NCBI RefSeq assembly: GCF_017349315.1
Contig: NZ_JAFMPP010000011.1
Span: 1-64,000, forward strand
DNA from: Jiella flava
GTDB taxonomy: Bacteria; Pseudomonadota; Alphaproteobacteria; Rhizobiales; Rhizobiaceae
Length of the DNA stretch: 64,000 nucleotides
Reading direction: 5' to 3'
Part shown: positions 31,536-41,026 of the stretch, piece by piece
Layout of the letters: each line of letters opens with the position of its first letter
Position numbering within the stretch: position 1 is the stretch's first letter
The notes under the pieces: generated by a model
What the model saw: the letters and a program-made list of their open reading frames with translations, nothing else
Databases searched by the model: none
What the model was told of the DNA's origin: nothing
Program-made: the position numbers and the translations under genes

Positions 31536-31928
31536 ATGGAGACGCTGGTCCACCGCTCGGAGATCTTCCGCAATCTCGCGCTGACGGCCGCCGCCGCCGT
31601 CGGCGCCTCTCCGGCCTGGAAAAATGTCGGGCCGGGGACGACGCAGGCCGGAACGGCGGTCGTGCAGGCCGAGCTTGCCAGACGCGCGCATGTCATGGAG
31701 TTGTTCAACCGGGCCGCCGGGCAGCTCGGTGACGATAAAATGGAAGTCCGTCTCGCGGCGATCTATATTCTTGGCGAGATCACCGTCGATTTTCCGGATC
31801 TGTCGGGATCGGTCTTCAAGCTTCTCGAAAACCAGCTCGATCGGAAGATGGCGGATTTCGATGGCGGCCGGGCGCCGTTTGATGCGCGCGCGATCGCAGA
31901 GGTTGTTGCGAAGGAGGGTGAGCGATGA
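31536..31928 (+). CDS. Small protein with HEAT-like segment, partner of the pentapeptide protein
   Basis: This 130-residue protein contains AGQLGDDKMEVRLAAIYILGEI, which resembles the QLGS.K.EVRLGAIYALERIA helical motif found just before pentapeptide repeats in many fused proteins. A hydrophobic stretch near 12-25 might be a weak membrane or helical segment. It starts 24 bp after sucB and its stop overlaps the start of the pentapeptide gene (ATGA), so the two seem to be a split version of that architecture. Function is unknown. Confidence 0.7.
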   Translation: METLVHRSEIFRNLALTAAAAVGASPAWKNVGPGTTQAGTAVVQAELARRAHVMELFNRAAGQLGDDKMEVRLAAIYILGEITVDFPDLSGSVFKLLENQLDRKMADFDGGRAPFDARAIAEVVAKEGER

Positions 31929-32242
31929 GTTCGATCGCTGACGATCAGGGTTCGCGCCTTCAGCACCAGTTCTGCTTCGAGGGGACGGTGCTGCGCACCC
32001 TGGATTTCACGGGCGTGAATTTGACCGCTGCAAATCTACGCCGCGCCGATGCCCGCGACTCCGTCTTCGTCCGGGTGAATTTTCACGACGCCGACATGAC
32101 CGGAATCGATCTGCGCGGCGCCGATCTGACTGGCGCCAAGAACCTCACCATCGAGCAGCTGCAGAGCGCGGTGATCGACGAACACACCAAGCTTCCCGAT
32201 TATACCGATCGCTCGCGGCTGACGCTCGCGCCGGCCGGTTGA
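31925..32242 (+). CDS. Short pentapeptide-repeat protein
   Basis: This 105-residue protein has about ten pentapeptide units of the A(D/N)LXX type: TLDFT, GVNLT, AANLR, RADAR, RVNFH, DADMT, GIDLR, GADLT. Such repeats form a right-handed beta helix; some family members mimic DNA and protect gyrase, but most have no known role. It overlaps the preceding HEAT-like gene by 4 bp and lies between sucB and lpdA. It is too short to be a full Qnr-type protein. Confidence 0.85.
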   Translation: MSSIADDQGSRLQHQFCFEGTVLRTLDFTGVNLTAANLRRADARDSVFVRVNFHDADMTGIDLRGADLTGAKNLTIEQLQSAVIDEHTKLPDYTDRSRLTLAPAG

Positions 32243-32266
32243 GCCGGTGACCTTCAAGAACGGACT

Positions 32267-32557
32267 TTGATCGTCGTGTCGCAGCCCCCTTCAGATTTAG
32301 CTCCCGGCGTGACGGTCGTCACCGGCCGTTCGCGCGGCATTGGGGCGGCGACGGCACGCCTCGGCATGATCGCTGACTGCAACGCCTTGGGCGGCGTGCC
32401 GACCCAGTTGGCCGCCATGGCCTTCAGCCTGCCATTGCGCCGGGCCGGCACCGCCGACGAGGGGGCCCAAGCAATCCTCCTGCTTGCCTCCATCGACGTG
32501 AGCTATTCCACCGGCGCCATTCTCGACGTCTCCGGCGCAAGGGCCATCCTGCCATGA
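32267..32557 (+). pseudogene. Internally deleted short-chain dehydrogenase/reductase remnant
   Basis: The first part reads VTVVTGRSRGIGAATARLG, the cofactor-binding TGxxxGIG motif of SDR enzymes, and the last part reads PLRRAGTADEGAQAILLLAS followed by STGAILDVSGA, the typical SDR C-terminus. A normal SDR has about 250 residues; here only 96 remain, and the catalytic Ser-Tyr-Lys region is missing. The frame is kept, so an in-frame deletion is likely. The product cannot be an active oxidoreductase. The start is a TTG. Its stop overlaps the next gene's ATG. Confidence 0.8.
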
Positions 32558-33156
32558 AAATTGTGAGTTCCGCTTCCCTTCTCTGCGGCGTTTTCGCGGC
32601 GTTAGCCGGCCCGATCGGCCCCGCGGCGGCCCTCGACACGTCGCTGCCCGCCGCGACGACGGCGCAGGCCAGCGCCCCCGACGCATCGCAGGCTGAGAGC
32701 GCTCCGGCTCCCAAATCCGACACAGCCGGCATCGACGAGGACTATCTCGATGACCGGTCCACGCCGGTCTCGTTGATCCGATCGCTCTATAACGCCATCG
32801 ATCGGCACGAATATCTGCGCGCCTGGAGCTACTTTGCCGAAGACTCCAGCCGGCCGGACTTTGCGACCTTCGAGAAGGGCTATGAGACCACCGGCGGCGT
32901 GAAGCTGAAATTCGGCGATCCCTTGAGCGAGGGGGCGGCCGGTTCGGTTTACACCTCCGTTCCCACGGTGATCGAGGCGATCGGGACCGATGGGTCGGTC
33001 AAGGTCTTCGCCGGCTGCTACGTTACCCGTTTCATTCAGCCGGCTAACCAGGCGACGCCGCCGTTCGTGCCATTGCAGATCTCCAAGGCGACGCTGCGGC
33101 CGGCCCGCACCAAATTCGACGAAACCTCCGGCGACTGCGACGTCGGCGGCGATTGA
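32554..33156 (+). CDS. Exported protein of unknown function upstream of lpdA
   Basis: This 200-residue protein has a signal peptide (cleavage near GPAAALD, about 27), then an Ala/Pro/Ser-rich spacer, and a C-terminal domain from about 63 starting STPVSLIRSLYNAIDRHEYLRAWSYF. That segment resembles the helical start of NTF2-like folds, but I do not claim membership. Two cysteines (GCYVTRF and GDCDV) may pair. It overlaps the SDR remnant by 4 bp. It is probably conserved next to lpdA in relatives. Confidence 0.7.
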   Translation: MKIVSSASLLCGVFAALAGPIGPAAALDTSLPAATTAQASAPDASQAESAPAPKSDTAGIDEDYLDDRSTPVSLIRSLYNAIDRHEYLRAWSYFAEDSSRPDFATFEKGYETTGGVKLKFGDPLSEGAAGSVYTSVPTVIEAIGTDGSVKVFAGCYVTRFIQPANQATPPFVPLQISKATLRPARTKFDETSGDCDVGGD

Positions 33157-33317
33157 GCGGCGGACCCTCCGCTCGCCGTCGCGCCGGACGGTCCGCCGGA
33201 TCCGGGCAGGAGGTTGCATGGCCCGCGTTGCCGTTGGAAAGAAGCTCCCAACTTTTGCGGCGCCCGCCGGGCGTCTGATCCACTTGAACGCCAATCAGAC
33301 CGAAAGACACATCTCCC

Positions 33318-34727
33318 ATGGCTGACACCTACGATCTCGTCGTCATCGGCTCCGGCCCCGGCGGCTATGTCTGCGCCATCAAGGCGGCGCAGCTCGGGCT
33401 GAAGGTCGCCGTCGTCGAAAAGCGCAAGACCTATGGCGGCACCTGCCTGAATGTCGGCTGCATTCCGTCGAAGGCCCTCCTCTATGCCTCGGAATCCTTT
33501 GCCGAGGCCAGTCATTCCTTCGCCGAGATGGGCATCGAGGTTTCACCCAAGCTGAACCTCGCCACGATGATGGGACATAAGGACAAGACGGTGAAGTCGA
33601 ATGTCGACGGCATCGCCTATCTGTTCAAGAAGAACAAGATCACCGGCCTGATCGGCGCCGGCTCGATCCGGTCGGCGGGGGAGGTCGTGGTCGCCAAGGA
33701 CGACGGCTCGAGCGAGACATTGCAGACCAAGGCGATCTGCATTGCGACCGGCTCCGAGGTTGCCGGGATTCCGGGCCTGAAGGTCGAATTCGACGAGACC
33801 ACCATCGTCTCCTCCGACCATGCCATCGCCTTGCCCGAGGTGCCGAAGAGGCTGGTCGTCGTCGGTGGCGGCGTCATCGGCCTCGAGCTCGGTTCGGTCT
33901 GGGCGCGGCTTGGGGCGCAGGTGACGGTGGTCGAGTATCTCGACAAGATTCTCGGCCCGATGGATGGCGAGGTCTCCACCGCCTTCCAGAAGCTGCTCGC
34001 CAAGCAGGGCCTGAGCTTCAAGCTCGGCGCCAAGGTGACCGGCGTCGACAAGGCCGAGACCGGCGCCAAGGTGACCTTCGAGCCGGTCAAGGGCGGCGAG
34101 GCCGAGACGCTCGAGGCCGACGTCGTTTTGGTGGCGACCGGCCGCAAGCCCTATACCGAGGGCCTCGGCCTTGAAGCCGCCGGCGTCAAGTTGGACAATC
34201 GTGGCCGGGTCGAGATCGATGGTCATTTCAAGACCAATGTCGACGGCATCTATGCGATCGGCGACGTGGTGAAGGGCGCGATGCTCGCCCATAAGGCCGA
34301 AGACGAGGGCGTGGCGCTCGCCGAAATCCTCGCCGGCCAGTCGGGCCACGTCAATTACGACGCGATCCCGTCAGTGGTCTACACGGCGCCGGAAGTCGCC
34401 TCGGTCGGCAAGACCGAGGAAGAGCTGAAGACGGCCGGGATCGACTATAAGGTCGGCAAATTCCCCTTCATGGCCAACGGCCGCGCCCGGGCGATGCTGC
34501 AGACCGACGGCTTCGTCAAGGTGCTGGCCGACGCCAAGACCGACCGCGTCCTCGGCGTCCACATCCTCGGCGCCGATGCCGGCGACATGATCGCCGAAGC
34601 GGCGCTGCTGATGGAGTTCGGCGGTGCCTCGGAAGATCTCGCCCGCACCTCGCACGCCCATCCGACCCTGTCGGAAGCCATGCGCGAGGCGGCCTTTGCC
34701 GCCTTTGCCAAGCCGATCCACATCTGA
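33318..34727 (+). CDS. lpdA: Dihydrolipoyl dehydrogenase (E3)
   Basis: This 469-residue flavoprotein reoxidises dihydrolipoamide in the 2-oxoglutarate dehydrogenase complex, producing NADH. The FAD motif [10 protein letters not shown], the redox-active disulfide in [15 protein letters not shown], the NAD motif [15 protein letters not shown] and the C-terminal [14 protein letters not shown] (catalytic His-Glu) are intact. It closes the TCA-cycle block. The gap from the preceding exported-protein gene is about 160 bp. Confidence 0.98.
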   Translation: MADTYDLVVIGSGPGGYVCAIKAAQLGLKVAVVEKRKTYGGTCLNVGCIPSKALLYASESFAEASHSFAEMGIEVSPKLNLATMMGHKDKTVKSNVDGIAYLFKKNKITGLIGAGSIRSAGEVVVAKDDGSSETLQTKAICIATGSEVAGIPGLKVEFDETTIVSSDHAIALPEVPKRLVVVGGGVIGLELGSVWARLGAQVTVVEYLDKILGPMDGEVSTAFQKLLAKQGLSFKLGAKVTGVDKAETGAKVTFEPVKGGEAETLEADVVLVATGRKPYTEGLGLEAAGVKLDNRGRVEIDGHFKTNVDGIYAIGDVVKGAMLAHKAEDEGVALAEILAGQSGHVNYDAIPSVVYTAPEVASVGKTEEELKTAGIDYKVGKFPFMANGRARAMLQTDGFVKVLADAKTDRVLGVHILGADAGDMIAEAALLMEFGGASEDLARTSHAHPTLSEAMREAAFAAFAKPIHI

Positions 34728-34920
34728 CGGCTGGTTGACGACAGGCCTTGGCGTTTCGGGCTTCGATGTGAGACGCCAAGGCCATATGCCAAGCTGCCGA
34801 TCCGCTCGCCAGGCGCCGGCGGGCAGTCATCCTCGGCCCCGAGCCGCGGCCGATAACGCCTTGGCAACAGGCGGGCGCCGGTCAGGGGGCGCCCGCCCAT
34901 CTTGCGACGTCCGCGTCCGG

Positions 34921-37900
34921 TTATTCGGCCGGATGCGGCGCCGGAAGCTTGTCGGCCCGGTCCGCATGGCTGCCGGCTGCCGGCGTCTTGTCCCGTGACA
35001 AGAGACGATAGAACAACGGCACGAAGAAGATCGCGACGAAGGTCGCGGCCAGCATCCCGCCGATGACGCCGGTGCCGATCGAATGGCGGGAGGCCGAGCC
35101 TGCGCCGCTCGAGATCGCCAGCGGGACGACACCGAGGATGAAAGCGAGCGAGGTCATCACGATCGGCCGGAAGCGCAGCTTGGCGCCCTCCAGCGCCGCA
35201 TCGAACGCCGTAAGGCCCTCTTCGCGCTTCAGGACGGCGAATTCGACGATCAAAATCGCGTTCTTCGCCGCCAGTCCGACCAGCGTCACGAGGCCGATCT
35301 GGAAATAGACGTCGTTGTCGAGGCCGCGCAGCCAGATGGCCAAGAGCGCGCCGAAGACGGCGAAGGGCACGGTGAGAATCACCGCGATCGGCAGCGTCCA
35401 GCGTTCATATTGGGCGGCGAGAATCAGGAACACCATCAAGATGCCGAAGCCGATGGCGATGGCGCCGGTGCCGCCGGCCTGGATCTCCTGATAGGCCGAG
35501 CCGGTCCAGGCGATCTTATAACCCGCGGGCAGGGTTTTGGCCGCGACCGCCTGCATCGCCGAAAGCGCCTGGCCGGACGAATAGCCAGGGGCCGGACCGC
35601 CGGAGATCTTCGCGGCATTGAAGGCGTTGAAGCGCTCGATGAGGTCGGGGCCGACGACGCGCTTGACGTGAAGCAGCGTGTCGAGCGGGATCATCGCGCC
35701 GCTCGACGACTTCACATAGACGAAGCGCAGATCCTCCGGCGTCTGGCGGAAATCCGCCTCCGACTGCAGCGTGACCCGGTAGTTGCGGCCAAGCAGGGTG
35801 AAATCGTTGACGTAGAGCGTCCCGAAGGTCGACTGCATGGTGGAAAAGATCGAGGCGATCGGCACGTTCAAAGCCTTGGCCTTCTCGCTGTCGACGTCGA
35901 TCCGGTATTGCGGCACATTGGCCGAGAAGGAGGTGCGCACGCCGGCAAGCTCCGGCCGCTTGGCGGCCGCCGCGACGATGGCGTTGGCGGTCTTGAGCAG
36001 CGCTTCCGAGCCGCCGCCGCGCCGGTCCTGAACGAACAGGTCGAAGCCGCCGGTGGTCGACAGGCCCTGGATCGGCGGCGGGTTGAAGGCGAGCACCATG
36101 CCGTCCCGGATTTTGGCATTCATGCCGATCAGCGGGCCGACAAGATTGCGTGCGTCAAGCGACGGATCGGTGCGCTCGGACCAATCTTTCAGCGTGATGA
36201 AGGCAACGCCCGCCGAGGTCTTCTGCACGCCGGCGAGGAGATCGAAGCCGGCAAAGGCGGTGACGTCCTGCACCGCCGGATGCTTGCGGATATTCGCCAC
36301 CACCTGGTCCATGACGTCGGTGGTGCGCTGCAGCGAGGCGGCCGGCGGCAGGATGGCGACGGCGAAATTGACGCCCTGGTCCTCGTCGGGGACCAGCGAG
36401 CTGGGGAGCGTCTGCATGAAGTGCCAGACGCCGAAGCACAGGGCGCCGAACAGCACCAGCGCCAGCACCGCCCGCCGCATGACGAAGGCGACGCCCGCCC
36501 CGTAGGCATTCGTGAGCTTGGCAAAGCCGGCATTGAACCAGCGGAATGGGGCGATCGGCTCGCCGTGGCCGGGCTTCAGGATCACCGAGCAGAGCGCCGG
36601 CGTCAGCGACAGTGCGACGATGCCCGAAATCGTCACCGAGACGGCGATGGTCAGCGCGAATTGCCGGTACATCGTGCCGGCGAGGCCGCCGAGAAAGGCG
36701 ACCGGCACAAACACCGCGCACAAGACGAGGACGATGGCGATGACAGGCCCGGTGACCTCGCGCATCGCCTTGGCCGTCGCCTCCTTTGGCGACAGGCCTT
36801 CGCGCGACATGATCCGCTCGACATTTTCCAAGACCACGATCGCGTCGTCGACGACAATGCCGATGGCGAGCACCAGGCCGAACAGCGTCAGAAGGTTGAT
36901 CGAGAAGCCGAAGGCGAGCAGCGCACCGAAGGTGCCGAGAATCGACACCGGCACGGCGAGCATCGGGATCAGTGTCGCGCGGAAGGACTGGAGAAAGATG
37001 AAGACGACGAGGAAGACCAGCACCATCGCTTCGATGAAGGTGTGGATCACCTCCTCGATCGAGGCCTCGATGAATTTCGTCGTGTCGAAGGGGATGGCGT
37101 AGGAAATGCCATTCGGAAACGACTGCTGCAACTCGCTCATGCGGGCGTTGACCGCTTCCAGCGTTGCCAGTGCATTGGCGCCCGGCTGCAGATAGATGCC
37201 GATCGGCACGGTGGGCGTGCCGTTATAGGTGGCGTTGAAACCGTAATCCTGGGCGCCGAGTTCGACCCTTGCGACGTCCTTCAACAGCAGCGAGGCGCCG
37301 TTCTTGTCCGACCGCAGGATGATGTTCTCGAAGGCTTCCTTGTCGGGCAGCCGCCCCTCGGTCGTCACCGAATAGGTGAAGGCAAGGGACTTGTCGGTCG
37401 GCGGCGCGCCGAACTGGCCGGCGGCGAACTGGGCGTTCTGGTCGCGGATCGCCTCGGCGACGTCGGTCGGCGTGAGGTCGTATTGGGCCAGCCGGTCGGG
37501 CTGCAGCCAGATCCGCATCGAATAGTTGCGGGCGCCGAAGAGCTGCGCCTCGCCAATGCCCGGCAGGCGCTTCAACTCGTCGAGGACGTAGAGCAGCGCG
37601 TAGTTCGAGACATAGGTCGCGTCGTAGCGCGGATCGCTCGACGACATGGTGATGACCGCGAGGATCTGCGAGGAGCGCTTGTTGACCGTGACACCGAGCC
37701 GCTGGACCTCCTGCGGCAGCGACGGCACGGCCTGCTGGACGCGGTTGTTGACGTTGATCGTCGCCTGATCGGGATCGGTGCCGGACGCGAAGGTCACTGC
37801 GATCGACGCCGTCCCCGTCGAGGAATTCGTCGATTGCATGTAGATCATGTTCTCGACGCCGTTGATCTGCTGTTCGATCGGCGCCGAGACGGTCTGGGCA

Positions 37901-38073
37901 AGGGTTTCGGCGCTGGCGCCGGGATAGGTGGCCGACACCACCACCTGCGGCGGCACGAGCTGCGGATATTGCTCGATCGGCAGCGCCTTCAGGGCGAGGA
38001 CGCCACCGAGCGTGATGATGATCGAAATGACGACCGCGAAGATCGGCCGGTCGACGAAAAAGCGGGAATTCAT
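34921..38073 (-). CDS. RND multidrug efflux permease (AcrB/HAE1 family)
   Basis: This 1050-residue inner-membrane pump exchanges protons for drugs. It begins [20 protein letters not shown], has twelve membrane segments in two groups, and includes the proton-relay segment [18 protein letters not shown] with the DD pair. Large periplasmic loops and the repeated second half are intact. It overlaps the adaptor gene by 4 bp and forms an operon with it; no outer-membrane channel gene is adjacent. The divergent TetR gene probably represses it. Confidence 0.96.
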   Translation of the reverse strand: MNSRFFVDRPIFAVVISIIITLGGVLALKALPIEQYPQLVPPQVVVSATYPGASAETLAQTVSAPIEQQINGVENMIYMQSTNSSTGTASIAVTFASGTDPDQATINVNNRVQQAVPSLPQEVQRLGVTVNKRSSQILAVITMSSSDPRYDATYVSNYALLYVLDELKRLPGIGEAQLFGARNYSMRIWLQPDRLAQYDLTPTDVAEAIRDQNAQFAAGQFGAPPTDKSLAFTYSVTTEGRLPDKEAFENIILRSDKNGASLLLKDVARVELGAQDYGFNATYNGTPTVPIGIYLQPGANALATLEAVNARMSELQQSFPNGISYAIPFDTTKFIEASIEEVIHTFIEAMVLVFLVVFIFLQSFRATLIPMLAVPVSILGTFGALLAFGFSINLLTLFGLVLAIGIVVDDAIVVLENVERIMSREGLSPKEATAKAMREVTGPVIAIVLVLCAVFVPVAFLGGLAGTMYRQFALTIAVSVTISGIVALSLTPALCSVILKPGHGEPIAPFRWFNAGFAKLTNAYGAGVAFVMRRAVLALVLFGALCFGVWHFMQTLPSSLVPDEDQGVNFAVAILPPAASLQRTTDVMDQVVANIRKHPAVQDVTAFAGFDLLAGVQKTSAGVAFITLKDWSERTDPSLDARNLVGPLIGMNAKIRDGMVLAFNPPPIQGLSTTGGFDLFVQDRRGGGSEALLKTANAIVAAAAKRPELAGVRTSFSANVPQYRIDVDSEKAKALNVPIASIFSTMQSTFGTLYVNDFTLLGRNYRVTLQSEADFRQTPEDLRFVYVKSSSGAMIPLDTLLHVKRVVGPDLIERFNAFNAAKISGGPAPGYSSGQALSAMQAVAAKTLPAGYKIAWTGSAYQEIQAGGTGAIAIGFGILMVFLILAAQYERWTLPIAVILTVPFAVFGALLAIWLRGLDNDVYFQIGLVTLVGLAAKNAILIVEFAVLKREEGLTAFDAALEGAKLRFRPIVMTSLAFILGVVPLAISSGAGSASRHSIGTGVIGGMLAATFVAIFFVPLFYRLLSRDKTPAAGSHADRADKLPAPHPAE

Positions 38074-39269
38074 CGTTTGGCCGTCTCCTTGGACGGCTGG
38101 CTGCCCGGCGTCGTGTCGCCATCTGGTTTGCCCGGTGTCGATCCCGCCGCCGGCGCCGTCGTCGGCTTGACCGGAGCGCCGGGGCGGACCTTGACGACGC
38201 CCTTGGTCACCAGCCGGTCGCCGGCCTTTAAGCCGGTCTTGACGATGTAGCCGCCGGGGATCTGGCGCCGGATCTCGATCGGCGCGACGGCGGCGACGTT
38301 CTCGTCGTCAAGGGTGTAGACGAAGGTGCCCTGCGGCCCCTGCATCAGCGCCTCGGCCGGAATGACGATCGCATCCCTGACCACCAGCCCGTTCAGCCGC
38401 AGCCGCACGAATTGGCCGGGCAGGAGACGGCTCTGCGGATTGGGCATGACCGCGCGCGACAGGATGGTGCCGGTGTCGCTGTCGATTGAGGTCGAGGTGA
38501 AGTCGATCCGCCCGGTCTCGCCATAGGACGAGCCGTCGCCGAACTGGATTTCGACCTTCAGATCGGTGGCCTTCGAGACGCCTTCGACGGCGCCGGATTC
38601 GACCATGTCGCGGATCGCCGCGGCTTCGGTGTCGGTGGCGGCAAAGTTCACATAGACCGGATCGATCTGGCTGATCTTGGTCAGGAGATCCCCACTCGAC
38701 AGAAGGCTGCCCTCCGGCACCTGTTCCAGGCTGGTAATGCCGGCGACCGGGGCTTCGACGGTGGCGTAGTCGAGGGAGAGGGCCGCCGTTTTCAGCTGGG
38801 CTTTTGCGGCTTCGAGCTGGGCTTCGGTGAGTTCGCGGGCCGAAACCGCGTCGTCGAGGGTCGCCTGGCTGGAGGCGCCGCTCTTGGCCAGCGCGCGGGC
38901 GCGCTCCTCGCTGCGCCGCGCTTGGCCAAGCTGGGCCTCGGCCTGGGCGACCTGAGCGCGGGCAAGCGCCACCTGCGCCTGATAGCTCGCCGAATCGATG
39001 ATGAAGAGCAGATCGCCCTTCTTCACCCGCGCGCCCTCGTCGAATTTGCGGGCGAGCAGAATGCCGCCGACCCGGGCCCGCACCTCGACCTCGCGCGAGG
39101 CGACGACGCGGCCGGGATAGTCGTACGTGACCGGCACGGTCTGGGTTTTGAGCGTTTCGACGCTGACCTGCGGCGGCGGCATTTGCGGCGCTTGGGCGGC
39201 GGCGGAAAGCGGCATGAACAGAACGGCGACGGCGATCCACATGTCTCTGCGGAGGATAAGCAATGGCAT
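38070..39269 (-). CDS. RND efflux periplasmic adaptor protein
   Basis: This 399-residue membrane-fusion protein bridges the permease and an outer-membrane channel. A signal sequence ([17 protein letters not shown]) precedes [21 protein letters not shown]. Split lipoyl motifs flank a helical hairpin (about 100-170), and the [19 protein letters not shown] segment is typical. I used the ATG at 39269; the ATG at MWIAV, nine codons later, is also plausible. A lipobox is not evident. The C-terminal tail is Pro/Thr/Lys-rich. Confidence 0.94.
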   Translation of the reverse strand: MPLLILRRDMWIAVAVLFMPLSAAAQAPQMPPPQVSVETLKTQTVPVTYDYPGRVVASREVEVRARVGGILLARKFDEGARVKKGDLLFIIDSASYQAQVALARAQVAQAEAQLGQARRSEERARALAKSGASSQATLDDAVSARELTEAQLEAAKAQLKTAALSLDYATVEAPVAGITSLEQVPEGSLLSSGDLLTKISQIDPVYVNFAATDTEAAAIRDMVESGAVEGVSKATDLKVEIQFGDGSSYGETGRIDFTSTSIDSDTGTILSRAVMPNPQSRLLPGQFVRLRLNGLVVRDAIVIPAEALMQGPQGTFVYTLDDENVAAVAPIEIRRQIPGGYIVKTGLKAGDRLVTKGVVKVRPGAPVKPTTAPAAGSTPGKPDGDTTPGSQPSKETAKR

Positions 39270-39322
39270 CAAAAGACTTTCGGGACCGACAGGACGAAGC
39301 CGCCCATGTTGCTTTGCATCAA

Positions 39323-39340
39323 ACATACATGCGTGTATGT
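39323..39340. promoter_or_regulatory. Operator-like palindrome between the RND operon and tetR
   Basis: ACATACATGCGTGTATGT is symmetric at 16 of 18 positions. It lies in the 91-bp divergent gap, 20 bp before the TetR ATG and 53 bp before the adaptor ATG, where a repressor would cover both promoters. Its arms resemble known AcrR/TtgR-type operators (TACAT...ATGTA). Confidence 0.8.
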
Positions 39341-39360
39341 ATAGGTGCAAGGAGGCCCGT

Positions 39361-39978
39361 ATGCGACGAACCAAGGAATGCGCGGAACAAACCCGCGAAG
39401 CGATCATCGACGCTGCGGAGCATTTGTTTTATTGCCAGGGCGTCGCCGCGACGACCTTGGCGCAAATCGCCGCCGAGGCCGGGCTGACAAGAGGCGCGAT
39501 CTATTGGCATTTCGCCAACAAGCTCGATTTGTTCATGGCGATGCAGGCGCGCGCCCGTCTGCCGAAAGAGCGGTTCTTCGCCGTCGCGGACCTGCTTGGT
39601 GCTCCGCATCTCCTCGATCGGTTGCTGGAGCGAACGCTGGAGGTGCTGCGCTTTGCACCGACCGACGAGCGCGGCAAGCGCGTTTTCACCATCTTGTTGC
39701 TGCGCTGCGAATATATCGGCGAAATGCAGGAGGCTCTGACCAGCATCCGCCGCAGCGACGATGAATTTTACGATCGGATCGAGCGGGTTTTTGCCAAGGC
39801 CGAGGCGGAGGGCACGCTGTCGCGGAACTGGTCGGCAAGAGGCGCTGCAAGCGCCTATTGCGCGGCGGTCCATGGATTGTTTTCGCTGTGGCTGAAGACC
39901 GAAGAAGCCTTCGATCTCGTGGAAACCGGCGTGCCGATGCTCGCGGCGCTGTTTCAAAGCTTCAAGTCAGAGACGTGA
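39361..39978 (+). CDS. TetR-family repressor of the RND efflux operon
   Basis: This 205-residue regulator resembles AcrR/TtgR. The N-terminal helix-turn-helix (about 10-58) reads TREAIIDAAEHLFYCQGVAATTLAQIA followed by LTRGAIYWHFANKLDLF. The C-terminal domain (about 80-200) would bind drugs and release the operator. A strong AAGGAGG ribosome site precedes the ATG at 39361. It is divergent from the efflux genes and shares the palindrome at 39323-39340 with them. Confidence 0.94.
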   Translation: MRRTKECAEQTREAIIDAAEHLFYCQGVAATTLAQIAAEAGLTRGAIYWHFANKLDLFMAMQARARLPKERFFAVADLLGAPHLLDRLLERTLEVLRFAPTDERGKRVFTILLLRCEYIGEMQEALTSIRRSDDEFYDRIERVFAKAEAEGTLSRNWSARGAASAYCAAVHGLFSLWLKTEEAFDLVETGVPMLAALFQSFKSET

Positions 39979-39980
39979 CG

Positions 39981-40005
39981 CGACGGGCGGCGGGCTTTCC
40001 CGTCG
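39981..40005. terminator. Hairpin between convergent tetR and BLUF genes
   Basis: CGACGGG (39981-39987) pairs with CCCGTCG (39999-40005) around an 11-base loop in the 27-bp convergent gap. It could terminate from either side, although no long T-run is present. Confidence 0.5.
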
Positions 40006-40380
40006 TCAGCTCACTCGGCCAAACAGCGGCACCGCTGAGCTGTCGCCGGCGCCGTAACGCTCTTCGATCGTCATGGCGATCATGAACAGGTCCGACGGTG
40101 TCATCCGGGTCAGCCCGAAGCCTTCGAACTGTGAGGCATCGATGTCGGCGCGCGATTGCAGCACCACCCCGGTGTGGCGCCGATCGGACTGGATGCGCAG
40201 ATAGAGTTCGTCGACCTCGGTAGCAGGCCCTTGCAGGATCTGGGTGATCATCCGACCGTCAAAGGCGATCGCGCCGCAGATCTGGCGCTCTTCGTTGGCT
40301 TGCCGGGCATGGGCGAGGATGCCGGAAAACTCGTCTTGGGTCAGCTCGTTCGCCATGCTGGTGTAGGAAATGTGCCGCAT
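40006..40380 (-). CDS. Short BLUF-domain blue-light sensor
   Basis: This 124-residue protein is almost only a BLUF domain, which binds FAD and senses blue light. The key residues are in place: Y6 (ISYTS), N29 (ARQANEE) and Q47 (ITQILQG), with spacings matching AppA. The later W/M pair near the flavin (W104/M106 in AppA) is F88 and L90 here. I chose the ATG at 40380 because GAGG lies upstream; a start at 40398 would add six residues. No output domain is attached, so a partner protein is expected. Confidence 0.88.
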   Translation of the reverse strand: MRHISYTSMANELTQDEFSGILAHARQANEERQICGAIAFDGRMITQILQGPATEVDELYLRIQSDRRHTGVVLQSRADIDASQFEGFGLTRMTPSDLFMIAMTIEERYGAGDSSAVPLFGRVS

Positions 40381-40633
40381 CGACGCCTCAGGCAACAACG
40401 ACGCGGAGGAACCCGCGTCTCGACATCGTCGGCGCGCGACGTTTCAGCCGCCTCGCCGATCCAAGCTGTCAAAATCTCTGCATGAGTTGGGCCCGAAAGA
40501 TCGGTGATCGTCCGGATTCATGCCTCGGAAGATGGCGCTAACCCACGTCCCGTCCCGACATCAGCCCATCGCGGCGAAAGGTACGAATTACGCGACGTTA
40601 AGTCTACCCTGTCGCAGCGGACGTGCGACGGCG

Positions 40634-41026
40634 TTACGGCGTTTTTGTCACGCTGTAAGCGGCGGGCGCCGCGCACCAGCGGATGTGGATCGGCGCGGTT
40701 TGGGTCTGTCCAAGGTTGCGGCATGGCCGTCCCTTGGCGCAAAATGTCCAGCCGCTGACGGTCCCGCCGGAGGCGGCGAGCACCAGCTCGGGGATCGGCG
40801 TTCGATGCAGCTCATAAACATAGGCGCCGTCCAAAAGTCGAGAGTTTTCCGGGGGTTCCATGCCGGCACCGGATCCCTCGATCCGCCCTTCGATGACCGT
40901 CAGCCCCTCCGGCCCCGCCCGCCAATGTTCCTCCCAGCGGGTCTTTTCGACCGAATGCGTCCAGGCCAGGGTGAAGGCCGAAGCGGCGATGGCGATCGTC
41001 TTGCCGGCGGTGAGGATGCAGATCAT
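40634..41026 (-). CDS. DUF1850 protein, TRAP-transporter accessory
   Basis: This 130-residue protein begins with a hydrophobic segment and then shows LAWTHSVEKTRWEEHWR, the hallmark of DUF1850. The family almost always lies beside fused TRAP permeases of the TAXI type and is likely exported or membrane-anchored. Its ATG overlaps the TRAP gene stop by 4 bp. Function is unknown; a role in assembly or substrate handling is inferred from gene linkage. Confidence 0.9.
   Translation of the reverse strand: MICILTAGKTIAIAASAFTLAWTHSVEKTRWEEHWRAGPEGLTVIEGRIEGSGAGMEPPENSRLLDGAYVYELHRTPIPELVLAASGGTVSGWTFCAKGRPCRNLGQTQTAPIHIRWCAAPAAYSVTKTP

Noticed and set aside
35083-38250. Very long open frame (about 1055 codons) on the plus strand
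   Set aside because: It lies opposite the RND permease and adaptor genes. The product is rich in Arg, Asp, Gly and His with no domain, as expected from the antisense of a G+C-rich gene.
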